In this document: positions 55,854 through 64,000 of the stretch, piece by piece | Layout of the letters: every line of letters begins with the position of its first letter | Position numbering within the stretch: the first letter of the stretch is position 1 | Origin: Kangiella aquimarina DSM 16071 | Lineage (GTDB): Bacteria > Pseudomonadota > Gammaproteobacteria > Enterobacterales > Kangiellaceae | DNA length: 64,000 bases | Assembly (NCBI RefSeq): GCF_000374105.1 | Contig: NZ_KB893650.1 | Location: forward strand, 1,521,145 to 1,585,144 | Reading direction: 5' to 3' | The notes under the pieces: model-generated | What the model saw: only the letters and a program-made list of their open reading frames with translations | Told to the model about the DNA's origin: nothing | Database searches by the model: none | Position numbers and translations under genes: made by a program

Positions 55854-57581
55854 TTATTTAGCTTTGAAGCTGGTCTCTGAAACGACACCTTCGTCAGTAA
55901 TATCAAGTGTTCCTTTGATAGTACCGTCTACTTCTTTAAGCTTTTCAAACATAGCTTTCTGGTCTTGAGCCATTTCTGAGTTGGCATCCATATCGTTCAT
56001 CACAGAAGTGATAAGCTCCATGTATTTGCCAAAGTTCATGCTCATGCTGAACAGGCCATTGCTTGTGATGTCTTTGTTCGACTTGATGCTTGGTAATTGA
56101 GATAGAGCATCGGTACCAACCAACATTACTAAGTCATGACCACGTAGAGCAATGCTTGCTGGCATGCCCATTTGGTCTTGCAATGATACAGCGTCACCGC
56201 CGTCTTTAATGTCCATTTGTGCAAACTGAGGAGCAAATGAACTCAAAGTCATTAACAAGTCCTTAGGTTTCTGTGCACTAACAGTAACAATCATTTGCAT
56301 GCTGTCTGCTACGGCCATTGGGTTAGATGAAGCTTGCTCAAGGCCAGCCATATCCATCTCAACAACACCGAAGCCAATACCTTTAATGCCTGCAACCATA
56401 CCAGTCATCATGCCAAGCATCATTGGGTTTTGTTGCTTAAGGCCAGCTTGCATTTCAGCCAAAGGAGGGCACTCATAAGGAGTTTCCGTCAAACGCTGCC
56501 ATACATCAGTAATTACTGGAACCATCTGATCCATGTCGAAACCTAGACCAAAGCTCATTACATAGTCATCATTGTTCAAGTTTTCTGACAAGTGACCACG
56601 TAGACCTTGCAGGCTCTTCAATAAGTCAGCGTTAGCGCCTTCAAGCATAAACTTGAAGTTAGCTTCGTTAGCACTGAACTCAGTGTAACCGCCAGACATG
56701 GTAGGCCAGTTAGCTGTCAATGCTGTGAACTCTGAAGCACATGCAGGAGTTTGCATATCAGCCAAAGCACCTTGTGCACCATTAGCAACTAGCAATTCAT
56801 CTAACATTACACCAAAGCTATTAGCTTGTGGGTTTGTTACACCCTTCATGATGGCTAGGTTATCAATGAAGAACAAAGAATGTCCCATGTAACCATGCTC
56901 AGACATCATGGTAGTCAAACGACCAGAATCAGCGATGCTATTGGCTGGCTTGTTTAATGCAACTTTAATGTCTTTATCGTCAGTTAGAGGAGTGTTTACA
57001 GTAACAACAGCTTGGTTGTCATGAGAACTGATTACTAAAGAATATGGAACAGATTTGTCACTTGAGAATGAGTACTCACGGAACTCAACGCCATCCATAT
57101 TTTTAACGTCAGCAGTAACGTTTTGCTCAGTTTCGATTTGCTCGATAAGCTTAGCAAAAGTATCTGTGCCATCTAACTCTAAACGCATTACAGGTAAAGC
57201 GCCAACCATGTAGAATGCTGCATTTGGAGTTTCTGTAATACCAAGAGTTTTAACGGTAGTCTTGTCAGCAAAAGACTGCATGTATTTTGCATAAAGACCA
57301 AGTCCGATGCGTGCTGCATCAGGAGAATCTGGACCTAGTTCGAAAGCGTCATCTTGCATATCAATGAAAGTTGACGGATCAAGACCAAGCTTGTGGCTCA
57401 TGGCCATAGCTTCTTCGAAGCTGATAGGTGTAACACTACCTGTGAACAAAACGGTGTCGGCTGGAACATAGGCAAGAACAGAATTATCCTTGGCCGCTAC
57501 AGTAGCGCTGCCCCCTTTGTAAAAGTAGATTCCCGCTGCAACTGCAAGTGCAATTACGATAACAATTAATAATTTTTTCAT
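55854..57581 (-). CDS. Large membrane-anchored protein of unknown function
   Basis: 575 residues from the ATG at 57581, with AGAAGGA upstream; an in-frame start 63 bases earlier is unlikely. One N-terminal helix (about 1-18) anchors a large periplasmic domain with repeated Met-rich stretches and C-terminal TLDITDEGVVSETSFKAK. Only two cysteines in the mature part. It resembles DUF3352-type proteins but I am not certain. No enzymatic motif is visible. Confidence 0.7.
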   Translation of the reverse strand: MKKLLIVIVIALAVAAGIYFYKGGSATVAAKDNSVLAYVPADTVLFTGSVTPISFEEAMAMSHKLGLDPSTFIDMQDDAFELGPDSPDAARIGLGLYAKYMQSFADKTTVKTLGITETPNAAFYMVGALPVMRLELDGTDTFAKLIEQIETEQNVTADVKNMDGVEFREYSFSSDKSVPYSLVISSHDNQAVVTVNTPLTDDKDIKVALNKPANSIADSGRLTTMMSEHGYMGHSLFFIDNLAIMKGVTNPQANSFGVMLDELLVANGAQGALADMQTPACASEFTALTANWPTMSGGYTEFSANEANFKFMLEGANADLLKSLQGLRGHLSENLNNDDYVMSFGLGFDMDQMVPVITDVWQRLTETPYECPPLAEMQAGLKQQNPMMLGMMTGMVAGIKGIGFGVVEMDMAGLEQASSNPMAVADSMQMIVTVSAQKPKDLLMTLSSFAPQFAQMDIKDGGDAVSLQDQMGMPASIALRGHDLVMLVGTDALSQLPSIKSNKDITSNGLFSMSMNFGKYMELITSVMNDMDANSEMAQDQKAMFEKLKEVDGTIKGTLDITDEGVVSETSFKAK

Positions 57582-57702
57582 GTGTATCCTTCTCTTTGTT
57601 GTAGTACCGTGGCAGATTATAAGGGATGCAACTATCAAGACCAACGGATTTTGTGTATCTTTGACTTACAATCAGTAAAAGAATGTTTCAAAAGGAGCGA
57701 TT

Positions 57703-57987
57703 ATGCCTGATTCCACCCAAAACCAGAGCGATATTCTCATATTGGCCGAAAAGCTCATTCAGGCTCTGGACACCGATAGTCAATTGTCTGATAAAGAAGA
57801 GGCTGCGCTGACCCGATTAGAGTTTGTGATTGAATCCAAGCTATTTCTGCAAGATAGCCGTGAATCTCCAGATGAGTTTCTACTCGAACGCTTCCAGGAC
57901 CGCTTGGTCGAGTTTGAACAGGAACATCCTTCTTTGGCCGGTTTAGTGCGCCGCATTTCGAACAGTTTAAGCAATATGGGCGTATAA
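57703..57987 (+). CDS. DUF4404-like protein
   Basis: 94 residues, entirely helical, with the C-terminal LVEFEQEHPSLAGLVRRISN and NSLSNMGV that mark DUF4404. Preceded by AAAGGAG. Small soluble protein of unknown function. Confidence 0.75.
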   Translation: MPDSTQNQSDILILAEKLIQALDTDSQLSDKEEAALTRLEFVIESKLFLQDSRESPDEFLLERFQDRLVEFEQEHPSLAGLVRRISNSLSNMGV

Positions 57988-58002
57988 GCCTTTTAATGCT
58001 CT

Positions 58003-58036
58003 CTGATAAGGCTATGCCTTAGCCTTATCAGCCTTT
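58003..58036 (+). terminator. Terminator of the DUF4404-like gene
   Basis: CTGATAAGGCT-ATGCCTT-AGCCTTATCAG, perfect 11-bp stem, followed by a weak pyrimidine tract (CCTTTCC). Confidence 0.68.
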
Positions 58037-58225
58037 CCGTATTTCCCTCTACGATTACTCTATAGTCCCTGACAGTTTTCAAATCGTTTCTATAAGCCCT
58101 TATTGCAATACTTTGTTACGCAATGTGCGGGTTCTAAACAAACAAAGACTAAACCTTTTGCCAGATAAGGCGCATCTTAAATGTGTAGTCAAAAATAATG
58201 GCTACTCATAAACGGAGGAAATTCT

Positions 58226-58990
58226 ATGAACTATAAAATAAAAACGTTAGCCATTGCTGTTTTGATGGCAACAGGTGCGGGTGTAGCAAATGCAAATGGC
58301 CAGACATGTGATGTGGATATGGCTTATGATGTTAATTTAAACGGTAATGAAATTGTTTTTACCAAGAACAATCAAGAGTCCGTTGTTATTAAAGACAGTA
58401 ATTCACTGTCTTTGGATGGCAAAGCTCAGAGCTTAACGGCTAAGCAGGTTCAGCTTTTGCATGAGTATGCACAGCAAGTTCGTGAACTATTGCCCGCGGC
58501 CAGTGAAATTGCGGAAGATGCTTCATTATTGGCGTTAGAGGCCGTTCGTGATGTAACAGGTGTTTTACTGGAACATAACCCAACTAAAGCCGAGGAAATT
58601 ATTGCAAGAGTCGACACGATCGCCGCTGAATTGAAAACACACATCAGTGAATCACATTTACGTCCAGAAGCCATTGGCGATTATCTAGCCGGTGCCGAGT
58701 TCGAGAAAGAGTTTGAAGCGCTGATGGAAGAAAGTATTACCGAGTTTGTTCAGGTTAATATTCCAACCATGGTTGCGGCGGCTATGAGCGGCAACGAAGA
58801 AAAGGTTAAAGCCTTTGAAGAACGTATGGAGAAATTTGGTCAGGACATGGAGTCCAAGTATGAAGCCAAAGCTAAAATCATTGAACAAAAGGCTGATGCC
58901 TTGTGTGATTTGGTGAAACAAATTGAAGCCAAAGAGGATTCATTTGTTAAAGCCTTTGCTGATTATGAGAAGTACCAACTGATTCAGTAA
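58226..58990 (+). CDS. DUF2884 (YggN-like) exported protein
   Basis: 254 residues with a signal peptide (about 1-23, ending ANA). The mature part begins with CDVDMAYDVNLNGNEIVF and is then helical and very rich in Glu and Ala, the pattern of DUF2884/YggN. Periplasmic, function unknown. GGAGG-type site before the ATG and a strong terminator after. Confidence 0.85.
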   Translation: MNYKIKTLAIAVLMATGAGVANANGQTCDVDMAYDVNLNGNEIVFTKNNQESVVIKDSNSLSLDGKAQSLTAKQVQLLHEYAQQVRELLPAASEIAEDASLLALEAVRDVTGVLLEHNPTKAEEIIARVDTIAAELKTHISESHLRPEAIGDYLAGAEFEKEFEALMEESITEFVQVNIPTMVAAAMSGNEEKVKAFEERMEKFGQDMESKYEAKAKIIEQKADALCDLVKQIEAKEDSFVKAFADYEKYQLIQ

Positions 58991-59008
58991 AGCAATTATG
59001 GCTCTCCC

Positions 59009-59046
59009 CAGTCCCAGGTCGACAGCATGTGGCCTGGGACTTTTTT
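59009..59046 (+). terminator. Terminator of the DUF2884 gene
   Basis: GTCCCAGG (59011-59018) and CCTGGGAC (59033-59040) followed by six T. Confidence 0.86.
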
Positions 59047-59143
59047 ATGAACAACTTTTTACATTTTCTTATGGCCTTATAGTAGACACCGTATCAGGCC
59101 GCCTATAAGCTCTTATGACACAATAAATCCAATGGGGACTTTC

Positions 59144-61267
59144 ATGAGTAGCAAAACTATTTTTAAAGTAGCGGCAGTAACTTTGCTGGTCAGCCAGCTT
59201 CTTGCCTGTGATGAACAAAAGGATGAGCAGCCTACGGAGCAGACTGCTCAGGTAAGTCAGGCAGAAAGCTCGTCCGTAGCAGATAATGCCTCAAATGCTC
59301 AACAAGAAGCGGTAACACAATTCACTAAGTACAACATCTACAATAAAGAAGACCAGGCAGGATCGCTGTCGGTTCAGCAGTCCGGCAATGTTTACAGCAG
59401 CGATATGGAGTTGGGCTGGAATAACCGTGTCGTTAAAATGCAAGAAGTCATCACAGTTGATGAACAGGGTTATATTACTAGTCAAACAGTTAAAGGGGTT
59501 TCTGCATTTGGCGCACCTATCGACGAGTCCTTTAATCAAAAAGGCAGCATCGCTCAATGGCAAAGTACCAATGAGCAGGGTGAGGAAAAAGTTGATGGTA
59601 AAAAGTTTTATGTGGCGATGGACGGAACAGGCGTTGCAAACAGTGCCTTACTAAAAGCGATCAGCAACTCAGAAACTGGAAAAGTAGACCTGTTGCCAAG
59701 TGGTCAGGCAGGCATGATTAAGCTTGATTCTGTAACGTTGGATAATGGCCAGGAAAAGAAAACGGTTCACTTGATCGGTATTACCGGCTTTGGATTCTCA
59801 CCTAGCTTTGCCTGGTATGACGATGAGTATAATTTCTTTGCTACCGATGGCGGTGGCTGGTTCGGTGTCATCCCTGAGGGTTGGGGCCGCGAACATCTGG
59901 AGCAACTTCAGGAAATCCAGAAAAAAGCTGACAACCAATACCTGAAAGATTTAGCTGAAAAACTAATCCATACTTCCGAGAAGCCAATTCTTGTCACCAA
60001 TGCTAATTATGTGGATGTTAATACCGGCAAGTTGATTGAGGGACAGTCGATACTGGTTATCGATGGTCGTATCTCGAAGATTGGTACAGACATTCCAGCT
60101 GGCGACTACACAAACGTTGACGCGAGCGGTAAGACATTAGTTCCTGGGCTATGGGATATGCATGGTCACTTAAGTAAAAGTGATGGTCTTTTGAATATGC
60201 CAGCAGGCGTGACCAATGTGCGCGACATGGGCAATACTCATGACAACATTGTTGATATTGAGCGCATGAGTGAGGCCAATGAAATTTTAGGCAGTGATGT
60301 TTACCGCTCAGGCTTTATGGACCGTGAAAGTCCTTATGCCATGAAGATGGGTAAGACTGTTGATTCATTGGAAAGCGCCAAAGCTGCTGTGGACTGGTAT
60401 GCCGAAAATGGTTACCCACAAATTAAAACCTACAGCTCAATGGAGCCGGAATGGATTAAACCACTTGCTGAACATATACACAGCAAAGGCTTAAAACTCA
60501 GTGGTCATATTCCGGCCTTCATGACCGCCGAAGAAGCCATCAATGCTGGCTTTGATGAAATTCAGCACATCAACATGATTTTCCTGAACTTCCTCGGCAA
60601 AAATATTGATACGCGTCAGCGACTACGCTTTACCATTCCTGGTGAAAAAGCGCATGAGCTTGATTTGAACAGCAAAGAAGTGAACGACTTCATGGCGCTG
60701 CTTAAAGACAAGGGCACTGTAATCGATCCAACGGTATCAGTATTTAGAAGTTTGCTGTTGGGCGAGGCGGGTAAAGTTGACCCGGAAAATGCAGCGATTT
60801 ACGAGCATCTTCCCGTTACCGTTGCCAGAGGGTTCAAAAAAGCCTGGATGGACATCAAGCCTGAAGAGCGTGATGCCTACAATAAGTCTGCTGACGCCAT
60901 GGTCGCCATGGTCAAAAAGCTCCATGACTCAGGCGTAACCGTTGTTCCGGGTACCGATAGCATTGCTGGCTTTACACTGCACCGTGAATTGATTCTGTAT
61001 TCGCAGGGTGGCATCTCCAATGCCGACGTTCTGAAGCTAGCAACTATTACTTCGGCCGAAGTAGTTGGTAATGAAGAAAATGTTGGTTCCATTGAAGAAG
61101 GTAAACAGGCAGATCTGGTCTTCATTGACGGTAATCCATTGGAAGATATGAATGATATTCGCAAGGTTGCCTTAGTTATCAAAGGTCAAAATCTTTATAA
61201 GCCTGATGAGATTTATGAGGAAATTGGTGTGAAACCATTCACCAAGTCAGTGGGCTTTGAGCTGTAG
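59144..61267 (+). CDS. Amidohydrolase-superfamily lipoprotein
   Basis: 707 residues from the ATG at 59144 (GGGGA upstream). Signal peptide with lipobox LLAC. An approximately 270-residue N-terminal domain of unknown function is followed by a metal-dependent amidohydrolase domain (about 285-690): HGH metal site in LWDMHGHLS, later His in LSGHIPAF and QHINMIF, and Asp in PGTDSIAGF. Probably hydrolyses an amide or ester outside the cytoplasm. Substrate not deducible. Confidence 0.88.
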   Translation: MSSKTIFKVAAVTLLVSQLLACDEQKDEQPTEQTAQVSQAESSSVADNASNAQQEAVTQFTKYNIYNKEDQAGSLSVQQSGNVYSSDMELGWNNRVVKMQEVITVDEQGYITSQTVKGVSAFGAPIDESFNQKGSIAQWQSTNEQGEEKVDGKKFYVAMDGTGVANSALLKAISNSETGKVDLLPSGQAGMIKLDSVTLDNGQEKKTVHLIGITGFGFSPSFAWYDDEYNFFATDGGGWFGVIPEGWGREHLEQLQEIQKKADNQYLKDLAEKLIHTSEKPILVTNANYVDVNTGKLIEGQSILVIDGRISKIGTDIPAGDYTNVDASGKTLVPGLWDMHGHLSKSDGLLNMPAGVTNVRDMGNTHDNIVDIERMSEANEILGSDVYRSGFMDRESPYAMKMGKTVDSLESAKAAVDWYAENGYPQIKTYSSMEPEWIKPLAEHIHSKGLKLSGHIPAFMTAEEAINAGFDEIQHINMIFLNFLGKNIDTRQRLRFTIPGEKAHELDLNSKEVNDFMALLKDKGTVIDPTVSVFRSLLLGEAGKVDPENAAIYEHLPVTVARGFKKAWMDIKPEERDAYNKSADAMVAMVKKLHDSGVTVVPGTDSIAGFTLHRELILYSQGGISNADVLKLATITSAEVVGNEENVGSIEEGKQADLVFIDGNPLEDMNDIRKVALVIKGQNLYKPDEIYEEIGVKPFTKSVGFEL

Positions 61268-61780
61268 TTTAGAGGTACAAAAGTATAAGGTCGTCACTCC
61301 CGCGAAGGCGGGAGTCTATTTTTTTAAAGAACTTATATGGATTCCCGCACCCGAGGGCATTTCCTTCGGTCACCTTCGCGGGCGACCGCAGGAAGTGCCC
61401 GTGGTGAATGACAAGACTCTAAGTTAGGTAGCGTTCTGACATTTATACTTTCAATATGACTCTTTAATTATCAGGCTAGCACCAATAACCCCTTTTGATT
61501 GAGCTGAGTAGTAGCCAAGACATAGCAATTCAAAACAGGACGTTTTGAATAGTAAAATTCGGGCCACGGATGGAACGTATTTTACGGTGCGTTAAATGGC
61601 TTGGCGGAGACGAAGGGAGTTGAGCATAGCGAAACCTCAATCACGGGGTGTCCTTTCTTTTCGTCTCTTTTCTTTAGACAAGTAAAGAAAAGGGACTCGC
61701 CGAGGGGCGAAAAATGTTTTCCATAAAATAATACAAAGTCACTGGATACCGCGGTCTAGCCTCGGTATGACATTTAACAC
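61268..61780. repeat. Dispersed repeat element, copy B with palindromes
   Basis: Over 500 bp without a gene. Reads as the inverted counterpart of copy A from about 61432 to 61715 (TTAACGCACC, ATTGAGG, TTTTCTT...AAAGAAAAG). Outside the shared core are palindromes: ACTCCCGC-GAAG-GCGGGAGT (61296-61315), the same hairpin as in copy A but with a paired T-to-C and A-to-G change, and a larger one around 61337-61415 with GGGCA...TGCCC arms. Confidence 0.78.
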
Positions 61781-61806
61781 AAAAAAGCCCTCGTTTGAGG
61801 GCTTTT
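61781..61806 (-). terminator. Terminator of fdxA
   Basis: AAAAAAGCCCTC-GTTT-GAGGGCTTTT, U tract on the minus strand. Confidence 0.86.
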
Positions 61807-61808
61807 CT

Positions 61809-62132
61809 TTATCTTTCCAGATGTTCCAATTTATTCGGCTTGCCATCCCATTCTTCGGCATCCGGTAGCGGATCTTTCTTTTCGGTGATATTCGGCCATT
61901 CTTCGGAAAGCTCTGCATTTAATTCGATGAAGTGTTCCATGCCGGCTGGAATATCATCTTCTTCAAAAATGGCTTCGGCGGGGCACTCTGGCTCACACAA
62001 TGCGCAATCAATACATTCGTCTGGATTAATAACCAGGAAGTTTGGCCCTTCATAGAAACAGTCTACCGGGCAGACTTCTACACAGTCAGTATATTTACAT
62101 TGAATACAGTTATCGGTTACGACGAATGCCAT
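61809..62132 (-). CDS. fdxA: 7Fe ferredoxin
   Basis: 107 residues. Cys pattern [17 protein letters not shown] binds one cluster (a [3Fe-4S] type), [12 protein letters not shown] the second (a [4Fe-4S] type). Electron carrier; exact partner unknown. C-terminal extension rich in acidic residues is typical of FdxA. Sits next to mutS, as in many Gammaproteobacteria. Confidence 0.95.
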   Translation of the reverse strand: MAFVVTDNCIQCKYTDCVEVCPVDCFYEGPNFLVINPDECIDCALCEPECPAEAIFEEDDIPAGMEHFIELNAELSEEWPNITEKKDPLPDAEEWDGKPNKLEHLER

Positions 62133-62173
62133 TAAAGTCTCCTAGCTAAAGTTCACGGCAAGCTAACTGCCCG

Positions 62174-64000
62174 TTATTGTAGCGATTCTTTCAGCTTATA
62201 CAATAGTTCAAGCGCCTCGCGTGGCGTCATCTCATCAAGATTGGCTGATTGTACTAACTCCGCCATTGCTTCCAGTTCAGGGTTTGATTGCGTTGACTCT
62301 ATTAGTTCCAAGTCTATCTGTGGCAGTTCGGTTTCATGAGTGCCGTGCTGCTCAAAATGCTGGAGCAGAAGACGGGCCTGCTGGATAACCGTTTTGGGTA
62401 AACCCGCCAGTTGCGCCACCTGAATACCATAACTTTGATTGGCGGGGCCAGGCTGGATCTGATGTGAGAATATCAGTTTGTCCTGACCACCATCTTTGTG
62501 TTCGGTAGCAGAGAAGTGCAAATTGACCATGGCATCCCATTGTTCTGCCTGCTGCGTCAGCTCGAAGTAGTGAGTAGCAAAAAGGGTATAGGACTGTAAT
62601 TTTTCGTGGATATACTGAATCGTTGCCGATGCCAATGCCAAGCCATCAAAGGTGCTGGTGCCGCGGCCAATTTCGTCGAGCAGGATTAAACTATTGCTGG
62701 TGGCGTTGTTGAGGATATTGGCGGTTTCAGACATTTCTACCATAAAGGTTGAGCGGCCACTGGCCAGATCATCAGAAGCACCGATGCGAGTAAAAATACG
62801 ATCGATGGGACCAATTTCTGCAGCATCTGCTGGAACATAAGAGCCTATGTAAGCGAGCAGGGTGATAAGAGCCGTCTGCCGCATATAGGTTGATTTACCA
62901 CCCATGTTGGGACCAGTGATGATCAGTGAGCGTTCCTGATTATTGATGGTTAGATCATTCGGTATGAACGGCTCTTTGCTGTGGAACTCAACCACTGGAT
63001 GGCGGCCCTGTTTGATTGTCAGTCCTTCATTGTTACTTAAGGCTGGACGATTAAAACCCAGGTTGGTGGCTCGTTCAGCAAAGCAGGCCAACACATCGAT
63101 TTCAGCAATCGCACTGGCGGTGGATTGAATTTCCGCTACGTGCTTTTGCAGCTCCTGAATCAACTCATCATAGAGCCGTTTTTCCAGCGCCAATGCACGG
63201 GTCTTGCTGGTTAAAACCTTCTCTTCGTATTCTTTGAGTTCGGGCGTTATAAATCGCTCGGCATTTTTCAATGTCTGACGACGAATATAGCGTACCGGTG
63301 CTTGATGACTCTGGGCGCGTGAGATTTCGATATAAAAACCATGCACCTTGTTATAGCCAACTTTTAAGGTGTTGATGCCAGACTCTTCTTTTTCACGTTG
63401 CTCTAACGCCAGCATGAACTCGTTGGCGTCATCGGCCAGCGAGCGCAGTTCATCCAGTTCAGTATTATAACCCTCGGCAATGACACCGCCATCACGAATG
63501 ACCATTGGTGGTTGTTCAACCAGGGCGCGCTCAAGAAGTTGCTGAATATTCGGCAGTGGCTCGATATTCTGTGCTTGATCTAAAGAGATATTGAGTTGGT
63601 TTAATTCCTCAAGCAACAAACTTGATTGAGTTAGCCCTTGTTGCAAACGTTTTAAGTCGCGAGGGTTGGCGCTGGCTAAAGCAATGCGTGTGACAATCCG
63701 TTCAATATCGGCAACTTCGGCCAGAATCGGTTGAATGGATATAAAGGCGTGATCATGAATCAAGTTCTCAACGCTATCCAGACGCTTTTGGACGTTGGCA
63801 TGATTGCGCAAAGGAGTATGCAGACAGCGTTTCAATAAACGCGCGCCCATAACCGTCTGCGTCGAATTCATCACCTCAAACAGTGTATTGCTGTGGCCGC
63901 CCTGAATATTTTCAGTGAGCTCCAGATTGCGACGGGTTGCCGGATCCAGAACTAGCTGATCGCTGTGTTCCAGTTTTTGTAACAGGCGAATATGAGGCAG
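62174..64000 (-). CDS. mutS: DNA mismatch repair protein MutS (N-terminus beyond window)
   Basis: Mismatch sensor of post-replicative repair. 608 codons of the C-terminal part are present; the frame continues past the right edge (LPHIRLLQKLEHSDQL and DPATRRNLEL). Visible: clamp/lever domain, ATPase domain with Walker A ITGPNMGGKSTYMRQ and Walker B LILLDEIGRGTSTFDG, and C-terminal dimerisation helices. The mismatch-binding N-terminus is outside. Confidence 0.96.
   Translation of the reverse strand: MPHIRLLQKLEHSDQLVLDPATRRNLELTENIQGGHSNTLFEVMNSTQTVMGARLLKRCLHTPLRNHANVQKRLDSVENLIHDHAFISIQPILAEVADIERIVTRIALASANPRDLKRLQQGLTQSSLLLEELNQLNISLDQAQNIEPLPNIQQLLERALVEQPPMVIRDGGVIAEGYNTELDELRSLADDANEFMLALEQREKEESGINTLKVGYNKVHGFYIEISRAQSHQAPVRYIRRQTLKNAERFITPELKEYEEKVLTSKTRALALEKRLYDELIQELQKHVAEIQSTASAIAEIDVLACFAERATNLGFNRPALSNNEGLTIKQGRHPVVEFHSKEPFIPNDLTINNQERSLIITGPNMGGKSTYMRQTALITLLAYIGSYVPADAAEIGPIDRIFTRIGASDDLASGRSTFMVEMSETANILNNATSNSLILLDEIGRGTSTFDGLALASATIQYIHEKLQSYTLFATHYFELTQQAEQWDAMVNLHFSATEHKDGGQDKLIFSHQIQPGPANQSYGIQVAQLAGLPKTVIQQARLLLQHFEQHGTHETELPQIDLELIESTQSNPELEAMAELVQSANLDEMTPREALELLYKLKESLQ

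Noticed and set aside
61795-62055. Plus-strand frame opposite fdxA
   Set aside because: Antisense to a clear ferredoxin with two intact cysteine motifs.
1-64000. CRISPR arrays, prophage or classical insertion sequences
   Set aside because: No regularly spaced direct repeats, phage genes or transposase-like proteins seen in any part.

Overview
The window reads as a single contiguous piece of a gammaproteobacterial chromosome with moderate GC content and dense, mostly intact genes. The gene set and order (asd-fimV-truA-accD-folC-SPOR-cvpA-purF, clpS-clpA-infA-bpt-aat, cmoAB, fdxA-mutS) is typical of Gammaproteobacteria. The unusual number of exported or cytosolic peptidases (two S9 prolyl-oligopeptidase-type enzymes, an M1 lipoprotein, PepN) plus a large amidohydrolase lipoprotein suggests a protein-degrading marine bacterium such as Kangiella. 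The genus is inferred from gene content only. I see no prophage, CRISPR array, insertion sequence or plasmid gene.

Layout. 1-2.6 kb: proline synthesis, with two consecutive PUA-less glutamate 5-kinases and a partial proA, both kinases behind long leaders. 2.9-5.0 kb: exported S9A peptidase. 5.5-9.3 kb: three-gene 2-oxoacid dehydrogenase operon (E1alpha, E1beta, E2). 10.3-12.9 kb: pepN. 13.3-23.6 kb: asd, fimV, truA, accD, folC, SPOR protein, cvpA, purF and an acyltransferase. 23.5-26.9 kb: a large propeller-GGDEF sensor with a degenerate GGDEF site. 27-29 kb: ZIP-like transporter and a GlcD-type flavoenzyme. 29.4 kb: tRNA-Val(UAC), then gltX. 31-38.6 kb: lipoprotein, degenerate cyanophycinase-like protein, M1 lipoprotein, msrA, AhpD-like protein, DUF1508 protein, YqhA protein, sixA and a small outer-membrane protein. 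38.8-43.3 kb: N-end-rule degradation genes around infA. 43.4-46.2 kb: small membrane protein, WYL regulator cluster and tRNA-Arg(CCG) preceded by an interrupted tRNA-Arg copy. 46.3-49.1 kb: pseudouridine synthase, cmoB, cmoA and chorismate mutase. 49.1 kb: candidate small RNA with an anti-Shine-Dalgarno loop. 49.4-51.4 kb: second S9 peptidase. 51.5-61.8 kb: two inverted copies of a dispersed repeat flank a lipase-like gene, an Lrp regulator, methionine gamma-lyase, sulfide:quinone oxidoreductase, hypothetical proteins and an amidohydrolase. The end holds fdxA and a partial mutS.

How the genes work together: ClpS, ClpA, Bpt and Aat form one N-degron pathway. The Lrp regulator, methionine gamma-lyase and sulfide:quinone oxidoreductase plausibly form a module for breaking down sulfur amino acids and removing sulfide. 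FimV to PurF is a conserved housekeeping run. Among the less ordinary signals, the strongest are the anti-SD hairpin RNA candidate at 49.07-49.16 kb, the intrinsic terminator directly in front of the second glutamate kinase, the interrupted tRNA-Arg copy, the loss of catalytic residues in the cyanophycinase-like and GGDEF proteins, and the inverted pair of dispersed repeats whose hairpin arms covary.
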